DNA from: Bacteroidales bacterium 52_46
GTDB lineage: Bacteria > Bacteroidota > Bacteroidia > Bacteroidales > Muribaculaceae
Reading direction: 5' to 3'
Assembly: GCA_001915385.1 (NCBI GenBank)
Contig: MNQK01000028.1
Coordinates: 128,990 to 154,064, forward strand
DNA: 25,075 nt
Shown: one piece after another, positions 14,557 to 22,192 of the stretch
Layout of the letters: every line of letters begins with the position of its first letter
Position numbering within the stretch: position 1 is the first letter of the stretch
The notes under the pieces: model-generated
What the model was told of the DNA's origin: nothing
The model's database searches: none
What the model saw: the letters and a program-made list of their open reading frames with translations, nothing else
Made by a program: the position numbers and the translations under genes

Positions 14557-15483
14557 TTATTTATCCTTGTCGATAACAAGCCGTGCGCTCTGGAACACGC
14601 TGATGTCCAGTTTGTGCATTATCGTCATTATAGCCTTTGCAGCCTTTTCCGACACGCGGTTAGGCATAAGCAGCGGAGCGTATGCCGCGATACCCATCAC
14701 ACCGGGATAAACACCCGCTATCGCGCCGCCGAAACTTGACTTGGCAGGCAGACCGGCAGCCATGTCCCACGGCAATGTCATCTTGCGCGGGCCTTTCGCG
14801 GCCATCATACCCACTACATGTTTGGCGATTTCGCCGTCAAACACTATTTTACCTGTCACGGGGTTCACTCCGTCGGCAGCGATTGTGGCAGCCATCATGG
14901 CAAGCTGTTCGGTAGTAGCCGTCATCGAGCGGGCTCTTATATATAGGTCGGTCGACATTGTGGCATCGTCATACAGATAATAGCCGTCTTTCGCGAGCTG
15001 GTTCACGGTATCGTCGTCGACAGCTTTCTTCTTGAGAGCCTCATAAATCTTGTCATCGAGAAGTGGAGCGGAGCCCATCAGGTCGATCATGCGGTTCTCT
15101 ATGAAATTCCATTTCGAGTCAGGGTCGCCTATCGGTTCTATTGCCGAAATCGCGCGTATGCCGTGGGCGCCGTGCATGTGCGGTTTGCCGGGCTGCGCGT
15201 TGCACGGGCAGTGTCCGCTTTTCTTTATGAGTTCCTCGGGCGTGTTCTGGCTCAGCAATATGGTCGAGAGGGGCACCTTGATGATACCTCCTAACGGCGA
15301 TGCGGCGTCAGTGTCGCCCTTGCTGATTATAGTACCGTCGGCCAACGCTATAGTTATGCCGAATTTCTTTGGGTCGGTACCCTCGAGCAGCGGGTCTACG
15401 GTGCCTTCTTTTGACGATTTGAAACTCTCGAAAGCCTCCTCGACGGCGCTTTTTATCTCTGAAAGAGCTATTATTCTGTCCAT
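14557..15483 (-). CDS. Divergent glutaminase A-family protein lacking the serine nucleophile
   Basis: A 308-aa protein of the glutaminase (PF04960, beta-lactamase-like fold) family by length and landmarks: F41-G-I-T-I-A, D-G-T-I-I near 50-54, G-D at 56-57, the central D-D-A-T-M-S-T-D-L-Y with D-G-V-N-P-V-T-G (204-211), and G244-L-P-A-K-S-S-F-G-G. Canonical enzymes carry Ser66-x-x-Lys69; here the same position reads G66-I-I-K69. The I-N-A-G-A segment is I-R-A-I-S, the Tyr before G-L-P-A-K is absent and the G-V-G-G loop is S-F-G-G. A loop at 91-107 is rich in Cys and His (H91, C92, C94, H102, H104, H107). It is probably not an ordinary glutaminase. It starts 88 bp after the porin stop on the same strand and may be co-transcribed with it. 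Confidence 0.75.
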   Translation of the reverse strand: MDRIIALSEIKSAVEEAFESFKSSKEGTVDPLLEGTDPKKFGITIALADGTIISKGDTDAASPLGGIIKVPLSTILLSQNTPEELIKKSGHCPCNAQPGKPHMHGAHGIRAISAIEPIGDPDSKWNFIENRMIDLMGSAPLLDDKIYEALKKKAVDDDTVNQLAKDGYYLYDDATMSTDLYIRARSMTATTEQLAMMAATIAADGVNPVTGKIVFDGEIAKHVVGMMAAKGPRKMTLPWDMAAGLPAKSSFGGAIAGVYPGVMGIAAYAPLLMPNRVSEKAAKAIMTIMHKLDISVFQSARLVIDKDK

Positions 15484-15571
15484 AGTATTGTGTGTTTATA
15501 TGGTTATATAAGTTATTTGTTTAAGCTATGTTTTCAACGCCTTTCATCTGTCGATGGTTTGCTAATAAAAT

Positions 15572-16936
15572 TTAAAAGCTGTATTTCACCATCGCTTCGA
15601 GCCGGTTGGCAGTGCCATGTTCATGACTCATGTCGGTGCGGCGTCCGTGCAGATACTCGATGCCTACCTGCAGGTCGCTTATCGGAGTGTAGAAGCAGTT
15701 CACCACCGCATAATTGCCTCGGCGGTATGCGTCCGGACCCATATTCTCCTGGTCATACAGACGGCAGAAACTGTAGGTGCTCGACACGAATACGCGGTCC
15801 GACAGGTTGAGTCTCACGCCTCCTGCCACGCCGAACGACCCCGGGGCCTTCATCTTGCCGTCCGCGCCGTCGCTGATAAGGTCATATCCGAATTCCGATA
15901 TATCATTGATGTAATTGGCTATGCCCTTGCCGTATACAGCCTGGTAATATACTTCGGCTATCGAACTGATTTTTGCCACACCGCTGAGCTGTACGCCCCA
16001 TCCGGTTGCAAATCTGTTTTCCGCCTTGGCAAGATTGCGGTACGACAGCTGTCGGAACAGCGCCGATGCGCGCACATGGCTGTCACCTCCGGCCCATTGA
16101 TATTGCACATACGCCGGTATATCGGGACAACGCTGGTTTATCGCCTCGTTGGCGCCAGGGGTCAGCGTATAGTCAGCCTGCGGAAGTTCGGCCGAAATAG
16201 CCACTGTGAAATGCTTGTCGAGGGGCACGCGGTATTGCAACAGCAAATTGGTGGCTGACACCGCACCCGACGGACCCTGATAGTCGATTGTCGGCGACCC
16301 CGAGGCGCCGTCCTCAAACGTAGAGCGCGCATAGCCCGCAGTCACGTTATGCAGTCTGATGTACGCTTTTTTCAGTTTGAATCCGTATGAATCGCCCGAG
16401 AAATTTCCCTGTACGTATGCATTCAATACGCCTAATTTGGTATTGCGCAGCAACTGGAACACAAGGTTGGTATGCGTGGCGTCGGCGCCCAGCCGGTTGC
16501 GCAGCGTCGGATTGGAAGGCACGGCGATGTTGTGGGTCACAAAACCGTTACCGTCGATAGCTCCGTCGAAATCATATTGCATCACACCCTCCACATATCC
16601 GCCGATACCGAACAATGTGTTCCCCTGTCGGTCTATCATGAGGAAGCGCGGCACACTTGCATCCTGAAAATGCATATCCGAAGTGTCATACAGCACTCTT
16701 ACTACTTCACGGTGCACGCCGTTGGCGCCCCCCGTAATAACTATAGCCCTGTCAGGTACAGGCACATAATCACTCTCCGATTCAACCGCGATGGTTGTTA
16801 TAGCCCTGTAATCGGCTTCGCCGGCCTCTGAAGATGCTGCTTCATTTGAGTTGGACTGGCTTTCGCTTGCATTGATGCTGGCGGTAGCAAAAAAAGCTAA
16901 TCCGGCAACAAAAGCGCATTGTCTTAACGCTGTCAT
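15572..16936 (-). CDS. DcaP-like outer-membrane porin
   Basis: A 454-aa outer-membrane beta-barrel. It has a signal peptide (residues 1-23, cut near INA-SE), then a Ser/Glu-rich periplasmic linker, then from about 105 a barrel that begins G-N-T-L-F-G-I-G-G-Y-V-E-G. The segments F-K-L-K-K-A-Y-I-R-L and A-G-Y-A-R-S-T-F-E-D are typical of the DcaP-like family. Alternating hydrophobic strands continue to the C-terminal Phe (V-K-Y-S-F), the usual signal for BAM insertion. DcaP porins pass small anionic solutes such as dicarboxylates; the solute here is unknown. Its position upstream of the glutaminase-family gene suggests a shared substrate (inference). No clear promoter was found in the AT-rich stretch upstream. 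Confidence 0.85.
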   Translation of the reverse strand: MTALRQCAFVAGLAFFATASINASESQSNSNEAASSEAGEADYRAITTIAVESESDYVPVPDRAIVITGGANGVHREVVRVLYDTSDMHFQDASVPRFLMIDRQGNTLFGIGGYVEGVMQYDFDGAIDGNGFVTHNIAVPSNPTLRNRLGADATHTNLVFQLLRNTKLGVLNAYVQGNFSGDSYGFKLKKAYIRLHNVTAGYARSTFEDGASGSPTIDYQGPSGAVSATNLLLQYRVPLDKHFTVAISAELPQADYTLTPGANEAINQRCPDIPAYVQYQWAGGDSHVRASALFRQLSYRNLAKAENRFATGWGVQLSGVAKISSIAEVYYQAVYGKGIANYINDISEFGYDLISDGADGKMKAPGSFGVAGGVRLNLSDRVFVSSTYSFCRLYDQENMGPDAYRRGNYAVVNCFYTPISDLQVGIEYLHGRRTDMSHEHGTANRLEAMVKYSF

Positions 16937-17254
16937 ATAACAATTAATAAAAATGAAAATAAAAAATCACCGGCAGCAAAATTTGCCACTTTTTATACTA
17001 TCTTTGGATTTTTTTATAAATCCTACACACAAAAAACATTCCGGCCCCGAATTAAGTTCATACCCGTACATTAAAGTCCCATCCCTGCCAAAAAAATCCT
17101 AACGACATAAGTGCACCATAATGGGGGATGGAATGCTTTTGACTTGAGTGGAGTGGAGTTGAGTGGAGCGGGGGCGTCTCGCCCCCGTGGTAACTCCATT
17201 TAATATCGCAGTGATATGGGCAACTCCCAGCGATATCCCCCTCGAAAAATAAAA
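16937..17254. other. Intergenic region with a partial repeat copy
   Basis: No gene is seen on either strand. The left part is AT-rich and should hold the porin promoter, with a small hairpin ggattt-ttttat-aaatcc near 17008-17025. The centre has a GAGTG-rich stretch (17143-17167) leading into a single GC hairpin described separately. The right end joins the sigma-gene terminator. Confidence 0.6.
17169..17187. repeat. Partial copy (D) of the GC-hairpin repeat family
   Basis: The hairpin cgggggc-gtctc-gcccccg followed by tggtaac is identical to one half of the larger repeats at 18550, 19219 and 24818. The second half is missing. Nearby, atatcgc (17203-17209) and gcgatat form another small inverted pair. 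Confidence 0.85.
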
Positions 17255-17288
17255 AAGCTGCGGCCACCGTTGACAGTGGCCGCAGCTT
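17255..17288 (-). terminator. Terminator of the ECF sigma-factor gene
   Basis: A 13-bp perfect stem (17255-17267 with 17276-17288) made of aagctgcggccac. On the minus strand it is followed by ttttttattttt. It is 24 bp past the stop. Confidence 0.9.
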
Positions 17289-17312
17289 ATATGCGGTAAC
17301 CCTCGCGCGGGC

Positions 17313-17903
17313 TTAGCGCGAAAGGGTGATATTGTTCTCCTTTGCGATGCGGCGCATGTTGAGTATGGCGTAGCGCATACGTCCGAGCGCCGTGTTGATG
17401 CTGACATTGGTTGCCTTTGCTATATCCTTGAAGCTCATGTCACGGAAAAAACGCATGTCGATGACTTCGCGCTGCAGCTGCGGCAACTGGTTCATTATAT
17501 TGAGCACATCGGCTGAAATCTGTGAATCAATCAGGAAATCCTCAATAGTGTCCTCGGCAAGTTCCTTGCGGTTGAGGAGAGATAAGTCCATGTCATCTGC
17601 CGAAACGACACCGTTGGCTTTCTCCTGACGGTAGTAGTCGATGATATGGTTGTGTGCGATGCGGGTTATCCACGCCGAGAATTTTCCACTCTCGGTGTAA
17701 CGCCCCTGCTTGATTGTCGTTATAGCTTTGACAAACGTCTCCTGAAATATATCGTCGGCAAGCTCGCGGTTTTTGACAATATTAAGTATATAGGAGAAGA
17801 CACGGCTCTGGTGGCGTGTCAATAATGTGTCGAAAGCCTCGTTGTTACCATCGGCGTAGGCTGCAACCAACTGCTCGTCGGTGAGCCGTGTAAGATTCTG
17901 CAT
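17313..17903 (-). CDS. ECF-type RNA polymerase sigma factor
   Basis: A 196-aa sigma-70 family member of the extracytoplasmic-function class. Region 2 spans about 20-90 (F-D-T-L-L-T-R-H-Q-S-R-V-F-S-Y, A-D-D-I-F-Q-E-T-F-V-K-A, S-A-W-I-T-R-I-A-H-N-H-I-I-D-Y-Y-R). Region 4 spans about 130-185 (Q-L-P-Q-L-Q-R-E-V-I-D-M-R-F, then S-F-K-D-I-A-K-A-T-N-V-S-I-N-T-A-L-G-R-M-R-Y-A). It closely resembles a sigma factor widely conserved in Bacteroidetes as a single gene. No anti-sigma gene with membrane segments is adjacent, so a classical membrane-controlled switch is not visible. The regulon is unknown. It has its own candidate promoter (18029-18060) and a strong terminator. Confidence 0.94.
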   Translation of the reverse strand: MQNLTRLTDEQLVAAYADGNNEAFDTLLTRHQSRVFSYILNIVKNRELADDIFQETFVKAITTIKQGRYTESGKFSAWITRIAHNHIIDYYRQEKANGVVSADDMDLSLLNRKELAEDTIEDFLIDSQISADVLNIMNQLPQLQREVIDMRFFRDMSFKDIAKATNVSINTALGRMRYAILNMRRIAKENNITLSR

Positions 17904-18250
17904 TACTATATTATAAGGTGTTAATAAAGAGTAATGATGGTCAATAGGCTGAATACAGGTTTAGTTAATAAATAAATCAATACAATAGGAAAACTACATA
18001 AAAACTCCTAATTCTTTTTCCGTAACTACAAATGTACGACATATTTCCCAAACCGCCAAGACAAATCATCCCCAATTAACCATTCTTAATAAATAATTAC
18101 GACTTTGGAGGCAATTTTCCTCACATCCTCTCGTTACATCGTTCATTAAAAAATATTTACGTCCGATACAATAAATAAAGCCCTCCGGGCGTTATAATAG
18201 CAGACGTCACAAACAGATACCGGCGTCGTATCATTCACTACTAACACATT
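17904..18250. other. Divergent intergenic region between the sigma gene and the small ORF
   Basis: This is 347 bp of AT-rich DNA with no gene of its own. It holds the candidate sigma-gene promoter and, on the plus side, a short hairpin gccc-tcc-gggc (18181-18191) with TTATAAT just after it. No TAnnTTTG element is seen for the plus-strand small ORF. Confidence 0.6.
18029..18060 (-). promoter_or_regulatory. Candidate promoter of the sigma-factor gene
   Basis: TACATTTG (18029-18036) fits TAnnTTTG. CTTG (18057-18060), three of four bases of TTTG, lies 20 nt upstream. It implies a leader of about 120 nt. Confidence 0.45.
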
Positions 18251-18415
18251 ATGCCAATGAAAGAAATCTCTACTCCTGTTACCGTAACATCAGTGTCAGA
18301 AAAAGAAATTAAGATTGAAAAACCCGGACGCCGTGCCCTTGACTTCGTGCGCCAGTTCGCCCGCGTGTATCAGGCATCCCGCCTCCCCGGCCTCCCCGGA
18401 ATAGTAATGAACTGA
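18251..18415 (+). CDS. Small conserved Bacteroidales protein (54 aa), function unknown
   Basis: The ORF begins MPMKEISTPVTV and contains A-L-D-F-V-R-Q-F-A-R-V-Y in its middle, ending G-L-P-G-I-V-M-N. It is basic and has no signal peptide or membrane segment. From memory, very short Bacteroidales proteins share the pattern F-[IL]-R-Q-F-A-R-x-Y and a C-terminal hydrophobic L-N or M-N, so I judge it real. A clear terminator follows after 27 bp on the same strand, which supports transcription. It is divergent from the ECF sigma gene. Function cannot be inferred. Confidence 0.65.
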   Translation: MPMKEISTPVTVTSVSEKEIKIEKPGRRALDFVRQFARVYQASRLPGLPGIVMN

Positions 18416-18442
18416 CAACACCCCCCCGTGAAAATACAACCC

Positions 18443-18468
18443 TGCGCCGGCTCGACCAAGCCGGCGCA
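18443..18468 (+). terminator. Terminator of the 54-aa small gene
   Basis: A 10-bp perfect stem (18443-18452 with 18459-18468, tgcgccggct and complement, 6-nt loop) followed by tattttt on the plus strand. Confidence 0.85.
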
Positions 18469-18549
18469 TATTTTTCCGGCAGCGACCTCCCGCCATCAAT
18501 ATGTGAATGTTGAAAAATTATAATTAACGATCAAAAGCCGCCGCAAATT

Positions 18550-18709
18550 GTAGGGACGCGATTCAATGCTTACTTAAGCATAGATAGGGGCGGGGGCGTC
18601 TCGCCCCCGTGGTATTATTTTTACACGCTGAAAGTTACCACGGGGGCGAGACGCCCCCGCTATCTATGCATCTTACGTAAACAGCATTGGAACGCGATTT
18701 ATCGCGTCC
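18550..18709. repeat. Nested inverted repeat, copy A
   Basis: The centre has two oppositely oriented GC hairpins of the form gggggc-gtctc-gcccc (near 18591-18609 and 18640-18660), joined through gaaagttacc-type arms around an AT-rich loop. Outside are catagatag/ctatctatg arms, then aatgctgttta-type arms (left copy shortened and self-paired, atgctta-ct-taagcat), and at the edges gacgcga-type hairpin sequence. The unit is palindromic at several levels. It lies just past the rhaM-like gene and has no ORF. The rest of 18416-18810 has only a weak gcccg-tgc-cgggc hairpin near 18764. Confidence 0.85.
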
Positions 18710-18810
18710 GCGCTATAGTTGTGATATTTAGTAAGTTCTGCAACATCCTCTGAGAATGGTTAAGCCCGTGCCGGGCGATTTGTGGTTAGCGATAAGGAAG
18801 ATGGCGTAGA

Positions 18811-19191
18811 TTAATACAGGTGGAACATGCGGTCCATCATCTGCCATTTTTCGTCGGCTGTGGCTTCGGCGGAGCAGTCCTGGAAACGTGACATGAACGT
18901 TTCCCACTCCTGTTGGCGGGGGAGCTTGGCAAGCCGTTCCATCGCCTCGTCCCAGTTGAAATCGAGCGGGGTCTCCACTATCATGAACAGCTTGTTGCCG
19001 AGGATGTAGATTTCCATCTCGAGGATACCCACCTCGCGTATACCGTCGATTACCTCTTTCCATATCACGCCTTCGGAATGTGCGTGGCGGTAGTCGTCGA
19101 TGAACTTTTGGTCGCCCTCGCGCAACTGCATGGTGCGGCAGTAGCGCTTCACGGGTACGTCATATTGCTTTACTTTAAATCCTTCAGTCAT
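18811..19191 (-). CDS. rhaM: L-rhamnose mutarotase-family protein, probably acting on L-fucose
   Basis: A 126-aa dimeric alpha/beta-barrel type protein (RhaM/DUF718). Conserved residues: Y34-R-H-A-H38 followed by W44-K-E, with His38 aligned to catalytic His22 of E. coli RhaM, then G-I-x-x-M-E-I-Y-I-L-G-N-K-L-F-M-I-V-E (55-73), E-W-E near 95-97 and the closing W-Q-M-M-D-R-M-F-H-L. RhaM interconverts alpha and beta anomers of 6-deoxyhexoses. Because the other genes are for L-fucose, the likely substrate is L-fucose (inference). It is last in the operon, 225 bp after fucP. Repeat copies A and B lie directly on either side, so its transcription may not be simply coupled to fucP. Confidence 0.85.
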   Translation of the reverse strand: MTEGFKVKQYDVPVKRYCRTMQLREGDQKFIDDYRHAHSEGVIWKEVIDGIREVGILEMEIYILGNKLFMIVETPLDFNWDEAMERLAKLPRQQEWETFMSRFQDCSAEATADEKWQMMDRMFHLY

Positions 19192-19218
19192 AATCTATAT
19201 AATTAATCTTGTCAATTT

Positions 19219-19388
19219 GTAGGGACGCGATTCATCGCGTCCCAATGCTGTTTACTTAATGGGTATAGATAGCGAGGGCGTCTCGCCCTCGGTGTATTAT
19301 TCTTACACACCGAAAGTTACCACGGGGGCGAGACGCCCCCGCCCCTATCAGCGCAGCGTAAGTAAACAGCATTGAATTGCGTCCCTAC
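19219..19388. repeat. Nested inverted repeat, copy B
   Basis: This is the most complete copy. The edges gtagggacgc (19219-19228) and gcgtccctac (19379-19388) pair. Next come aatgctgtttactta (left) and its complement taagtaaacagcatt (right), then a variable stretch, then two GC hairpins gagggc-gtctc-gccctc and gggggc-gagac-gccccc, and a central loop with complementary ggtgt/acacc arms. The left edge also folds alone (gggacgcga-ttca-tcgcgtccc). It occupies most of the gap between fucP and the rhaM-like gene. Confidence 0.9.
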
Positions 19389-19416
19389 AATGTTCTTATT
19401 GTTTTTGCAATGCTCT

Positions 19417-20739
19417 TTATGCTTTCACTTTGCGGGTGCGGTGACCGTATATCATCACTACGATGAAGCATATCAGCGGCAGCACGAACGAGACGTTGAC
19501 CGCCGGCATGCCGAGTACGACGCCCTTGTCGATGATGCTTGCCTGAAGCGGGGGCAATACCGAGCCACCGAGTATGGCCATAATCAGGCCGGCGGCGCCG
19601 AATTTGGCGTCTTCGCCAAGTCCGTCAAGAGCTATACCGTAGATGGTGGGGAACATCAGCGACATACATGCCGACACTGCCACCAGGCAGTACAGTCCGC
19701 AGATGCCGTCGATGAATATCACGCCGAGGGTGAATACTCCGGCTGCTATCGCGAGTGTGCGCAACAATATTCCGGGATTGAAATATTTGAGGAGGAAGGT
19801 GCAGATGAAGCGCGAGCAGCAGAATATTATCATGGCTATGATGTTGTACTGCTGCGACAGCACTTCGGCGGCTTTCTCTTCCATGCCTTCACCTGTGAAC
19901 ACGCGTGTGCCGTACTGGATTATGAAAGTCCAGCACATAATCTGCGCGCCGACATAGAAGAATTGCGCTATGACACCTTCGCGGTAACGGCGCAGCCTGA
20001 ATATGCGGCGCAGCGAGCCGAAGAAATTGATTTTCTTCGTCGGTTCGCCGCATTTCGGTATGCCCGAGAAACGTATCACAAGCAGCATCGCTATCACTAT
20101 CGCCCCGATTATGAGATACGGTCCGATAAGTACCGAAAGGTCATGCTCCTTGACTGCCTCGAATGCGGCCTCGCCCATATTGGCGCGGTCGGCAGTGTCG
20201 GCGGGGTCAAGACGGTTCTGTATGAAATTCATTGCCACGAACATGCCGAGCAGCGACCCTACGGGGTTGAACGCCTGCGCCAGGTTGAGGCGGCGTGTCG
20301 CCGTATCCTCCGAACCCATTGCAAGGATATACGGGTTGCACGATGTCTCGAGCACCGACAGTCCGCAGGTCAGCACGAAGTATGCTATCAGGAATGGATA
20401 ATACTCGCCCGTCTCCTTGGCGGGGAGGAACAGAAGCGCTCCGAAAGCGTACAGTCCGAGGCCGAGCAGCACGCCGGCCTTGTAGCTGAAGCGGCGTATG
20501 AATATCGCGGCGGGGAATGCCATTGCGAAGTAGCCTCCGTAGAAGGCCACCTGCACGAGCGCCCCCTCGGTGACACTCATACGGAAAATCTTGGAGAACG
20601 CCTTGACCATCGGATTGGTGATGTCGTTGGCAAATCCCCACAGGGCGAAGCAGCTCGTGATGAGCACGAAGGGCACCACGTAGCTTACCCCCTTGAAATG
20701 AAGTATCGAATTGTTTTCTGTATTTGTTTCAGTCTTCAT
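19417..20739 (-). CDS. fucP: L-fucose:H+ symporter FucP
   Basis: A 440-aa major facilitator superfamily permease with 12 predicted membrane helices, in the inner membrane. It matches FucP at both key sites: W34-G-F-A-N-D39-I-T-N-P-M (Asp46 in E. coli) and G126-L-S-V-L-E131-T-S-C-N-P-Y (Glu135 in E. coli), which carry sugar and proton. The loop around 145-165 has R-R-L-N-L-A-Q-A-F-N-P-V-G-S, also typical. It starts 31 bp after the fucK stop in the same operon. The long ORF reading the opposite strand here is a shadow of this gene. Confidence 0.94.
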   Translation of the reverse strand: MKTETNTENNSILHFKGVSYVVPFVLITSCFALWGFANDITNPMVKAFSKIFRMSVTEGALVQVAFYGGYFAMAFPAAIFIRRFSYKAGVLLGLGLYAFGALLFLPAKETGEYYPFLIAYFVLTCGLSVLETSCNPYILAMGSEDTATRRLNLAQAFNPVGSLLGMFVAMNFIQNRLDPADTADRANMGEAAFEAVKEHDLSVLIGPYLIIGAIVIAMLLVIRFSGIPKCGEPTKKINFFGSLRRIFRLRRYREGVIAQFFYVGAQIMCWTFIIQYGTRVFTGEGMEEKAAEVLSQQYNIIAMIIFCCSRFICTFLLKYFNPGILLRTLAIAAGVFTLGVIFIDGICGLYCLVAVSACMSLMFPTIYGIALDGLGEDAKFGAAGLIMAILGGSVLPPLQASIIDKGVVLGMPAVNVSFVLPLICFIVVMIYGHRTRKVKA

Positions 20740-20770
20740 GGATTGGTGTTTATGTCAGGTGAGTCTGTGT

Positions 20771-22192
20771 TTATCCCGTTACGGAGGTTAAATCGTCGCG
20801 CGAGGTCACTCGTCCGTCGGCTATTGCCTGCACGAGTATGTTTCCTATCGCGGTAGCCTCCACGTCGGCGGCTTCCACCTCGATGCCGGCAGCTTCGGCC
20901 GTAAGCCTGTTGAGGAGCTTGTTGCGGCTTCCTCCGCCCATTATGCGCAGCTTTTTCACCGGCGAGGGGAGGAATGTGTCGAGCTGACGGATGCCGCGTG
21001 CGTAGCGCTGTGAGAGCGACGATATGACGGTGCGGGCAAATTCGCCGCGGGTCGCCGGTATACGTAGCCCGTTACGGCGGCAATAGTCGGCTATAATGGT
21101 CTCCATGTCGGCTGCCGAGGCGAATACCGGGTCGTCGACATCTACCACGGTGTCTATGTCGGCGTTCTCGGCCTCATTGATAAGTTCTACTATACCTATC
21201 GGATTGCCCTTTTCGCTCCATGCCGCCATGAGGCGCTGGAGCATCCACAGGCCGGTGATATTCTGCAGGAAGCGGATACGTCCGCCCACGGCTCCCTCAT
21301 TGGTGAAACCGGCGGCGCGTGCCTCCTCGGTCAGTACGGGTTCGGGCAGGTCGATGCCGAGCAGCGACCATGTGCCCGAGCTGAGCCATGCCGTCATGTC
21401 GTCGGAAGTGGCTGTGGCGAATACGGCGCTTGCAGTGTCGTGCGAGCCTACCGCGATGACCTCAACCGGGTAATCCACTCCGATTGACGCCGACACATCG
21501 CGTTTCAATACGCCACGCGATGTTCCCGGCATCACTATATCTCCGAACAACCGGCAAGGCAATCCCAATTTGTCGATAAAATCGTAATCCCATTGGCGGG
21601 TGCTTGCATTGAGAAGCCCCGAGGTCGAGGCAATGGTATATTCATTGGAAATACGGCCGGTCAGATAGAAACTGAACAAGTCGGGCATGAACAGCAGATG
21701 GCTTGCCGCATTTATCAGGACAGGGGCATCGCGATGCAAAGCCATCAGTCTGAACATGGTATTGATTGCCATCACCTGAGTGCCATTGACTGCATAATGG
21801 GCGCTTCGGGAATGGGTTGCATAAAACTCTTCAGGAATTCCTTCTACAGCTTCGTCGCGGTAGCATACGGGATTGCAGATGAGGTTGCCCTTGTTATCGA
21901 TGAGACCGAAGTCGACGCCCCAGGTATCGATACCTATGCTCCGCAACCGCAGACCGGAAGCGACCGCCTTGCGCAGCCCTTCGAGCATTTCAGCGTAGAG
22001 CGACAGGAAATCCCAGTAAAGACGGCCCCCGCAGCGCACCTGCCGGTTGGGGAAGCGGTGTATCTCCACTAGCCTCAGCGCGTTTGCGTCATCGATTATG
22101 CCGGCAATGACGCGCCCGCTTCCGCCGCCGAAATCGACGGCGATGTAAGCGGGTGTGCCGGTTTTTATTTCAGTGCTTCTTGTCGGCATCAT
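20771..22192 (-). CDS. fucK: L-fuculokinase, FGGY family (RhaB-like)
   Basis: A 473-aa sugar kinase that phosphorylates L-fuculose to L-fuculose 1-phosphate. Marks: the phosphate-1 loop D20-F-G-G-G-S-G-R27, G87-I-D-T-W-G-V-D-F-G, catalytic Asp252 in G-S-H-D-T-A-S, S-S-G-T-W-S near 271-276 and the adenosine motif G-G-G-S-R-N-K-L-L near 415. The overall pattern is closer to rhamnulokinase (RhaB) than to E. coli FucK, as I recall for other Bacteroidetes fucose operons, so sequence alone cannot exclude L-rhamnulose as substrate. The start overlaps the fucA stop by 4 nt (ATGA). A second ATG follows directly. Confidence 0.88.
   Translation of the reverse strand: MMPTRSTEIKTGTPAYIAVDFGGGSGRVIAGIIDDANALRLVEIHRFPNRQVRCGGRLYWDFLSLYAEMLEGLRKAVASGLRLRSIGIDTWGVDFGLIDNKGNLICNPVCYRDEAVEGIPEEFYATHSRSAHYAVNGTQVMAINTMFRLMALHRDAPVLINAASHLLFMPDLFSFYLTGRISNEYTIASTSGLLNASTRQWDYDFIDKLGLPCRLFGDIVMPGTSRGVLKRDVSASIGVDYPVEVIAVGSHDTASAVFATATSDDMTAWLSSGTWSLLGIDLPEPVLTEEARAAGFTNEGAVGGRIRFLQNITGLWMLQRLMAAWSEKGNPIGIVELINEAENADIDTVVDVDDPVFASAADMETIIADYCRRNGLRIPATRGEFARTVISSLSQRYARGIRQLDTFLPSPVKKLRIMGGGSRNKLLNRLTAEAAGIEVEAADVEATAIGNILVQAIADGRVTSRDDLTSVTG

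Noticed and set aside
18764..18776. Terminator for the rhaM-like gene
   Set aside because: The hairpin gcccg-tgc-cgggc is short and no T-run follows on the minus strand.
18550..19388. CRISPR array
   Set aside because: The repeated GC hairpins are palindromic doublets at irregular distances, with no regular spacers and no cas genes.
19372..20856. 494-codon open frame on the plus strand
   Set aside because: It lies wholly over fucP on the other strand, has a His/Tyr/Arg-rich composition typical of antisense frames in GC-rich DNA and resembles no family.
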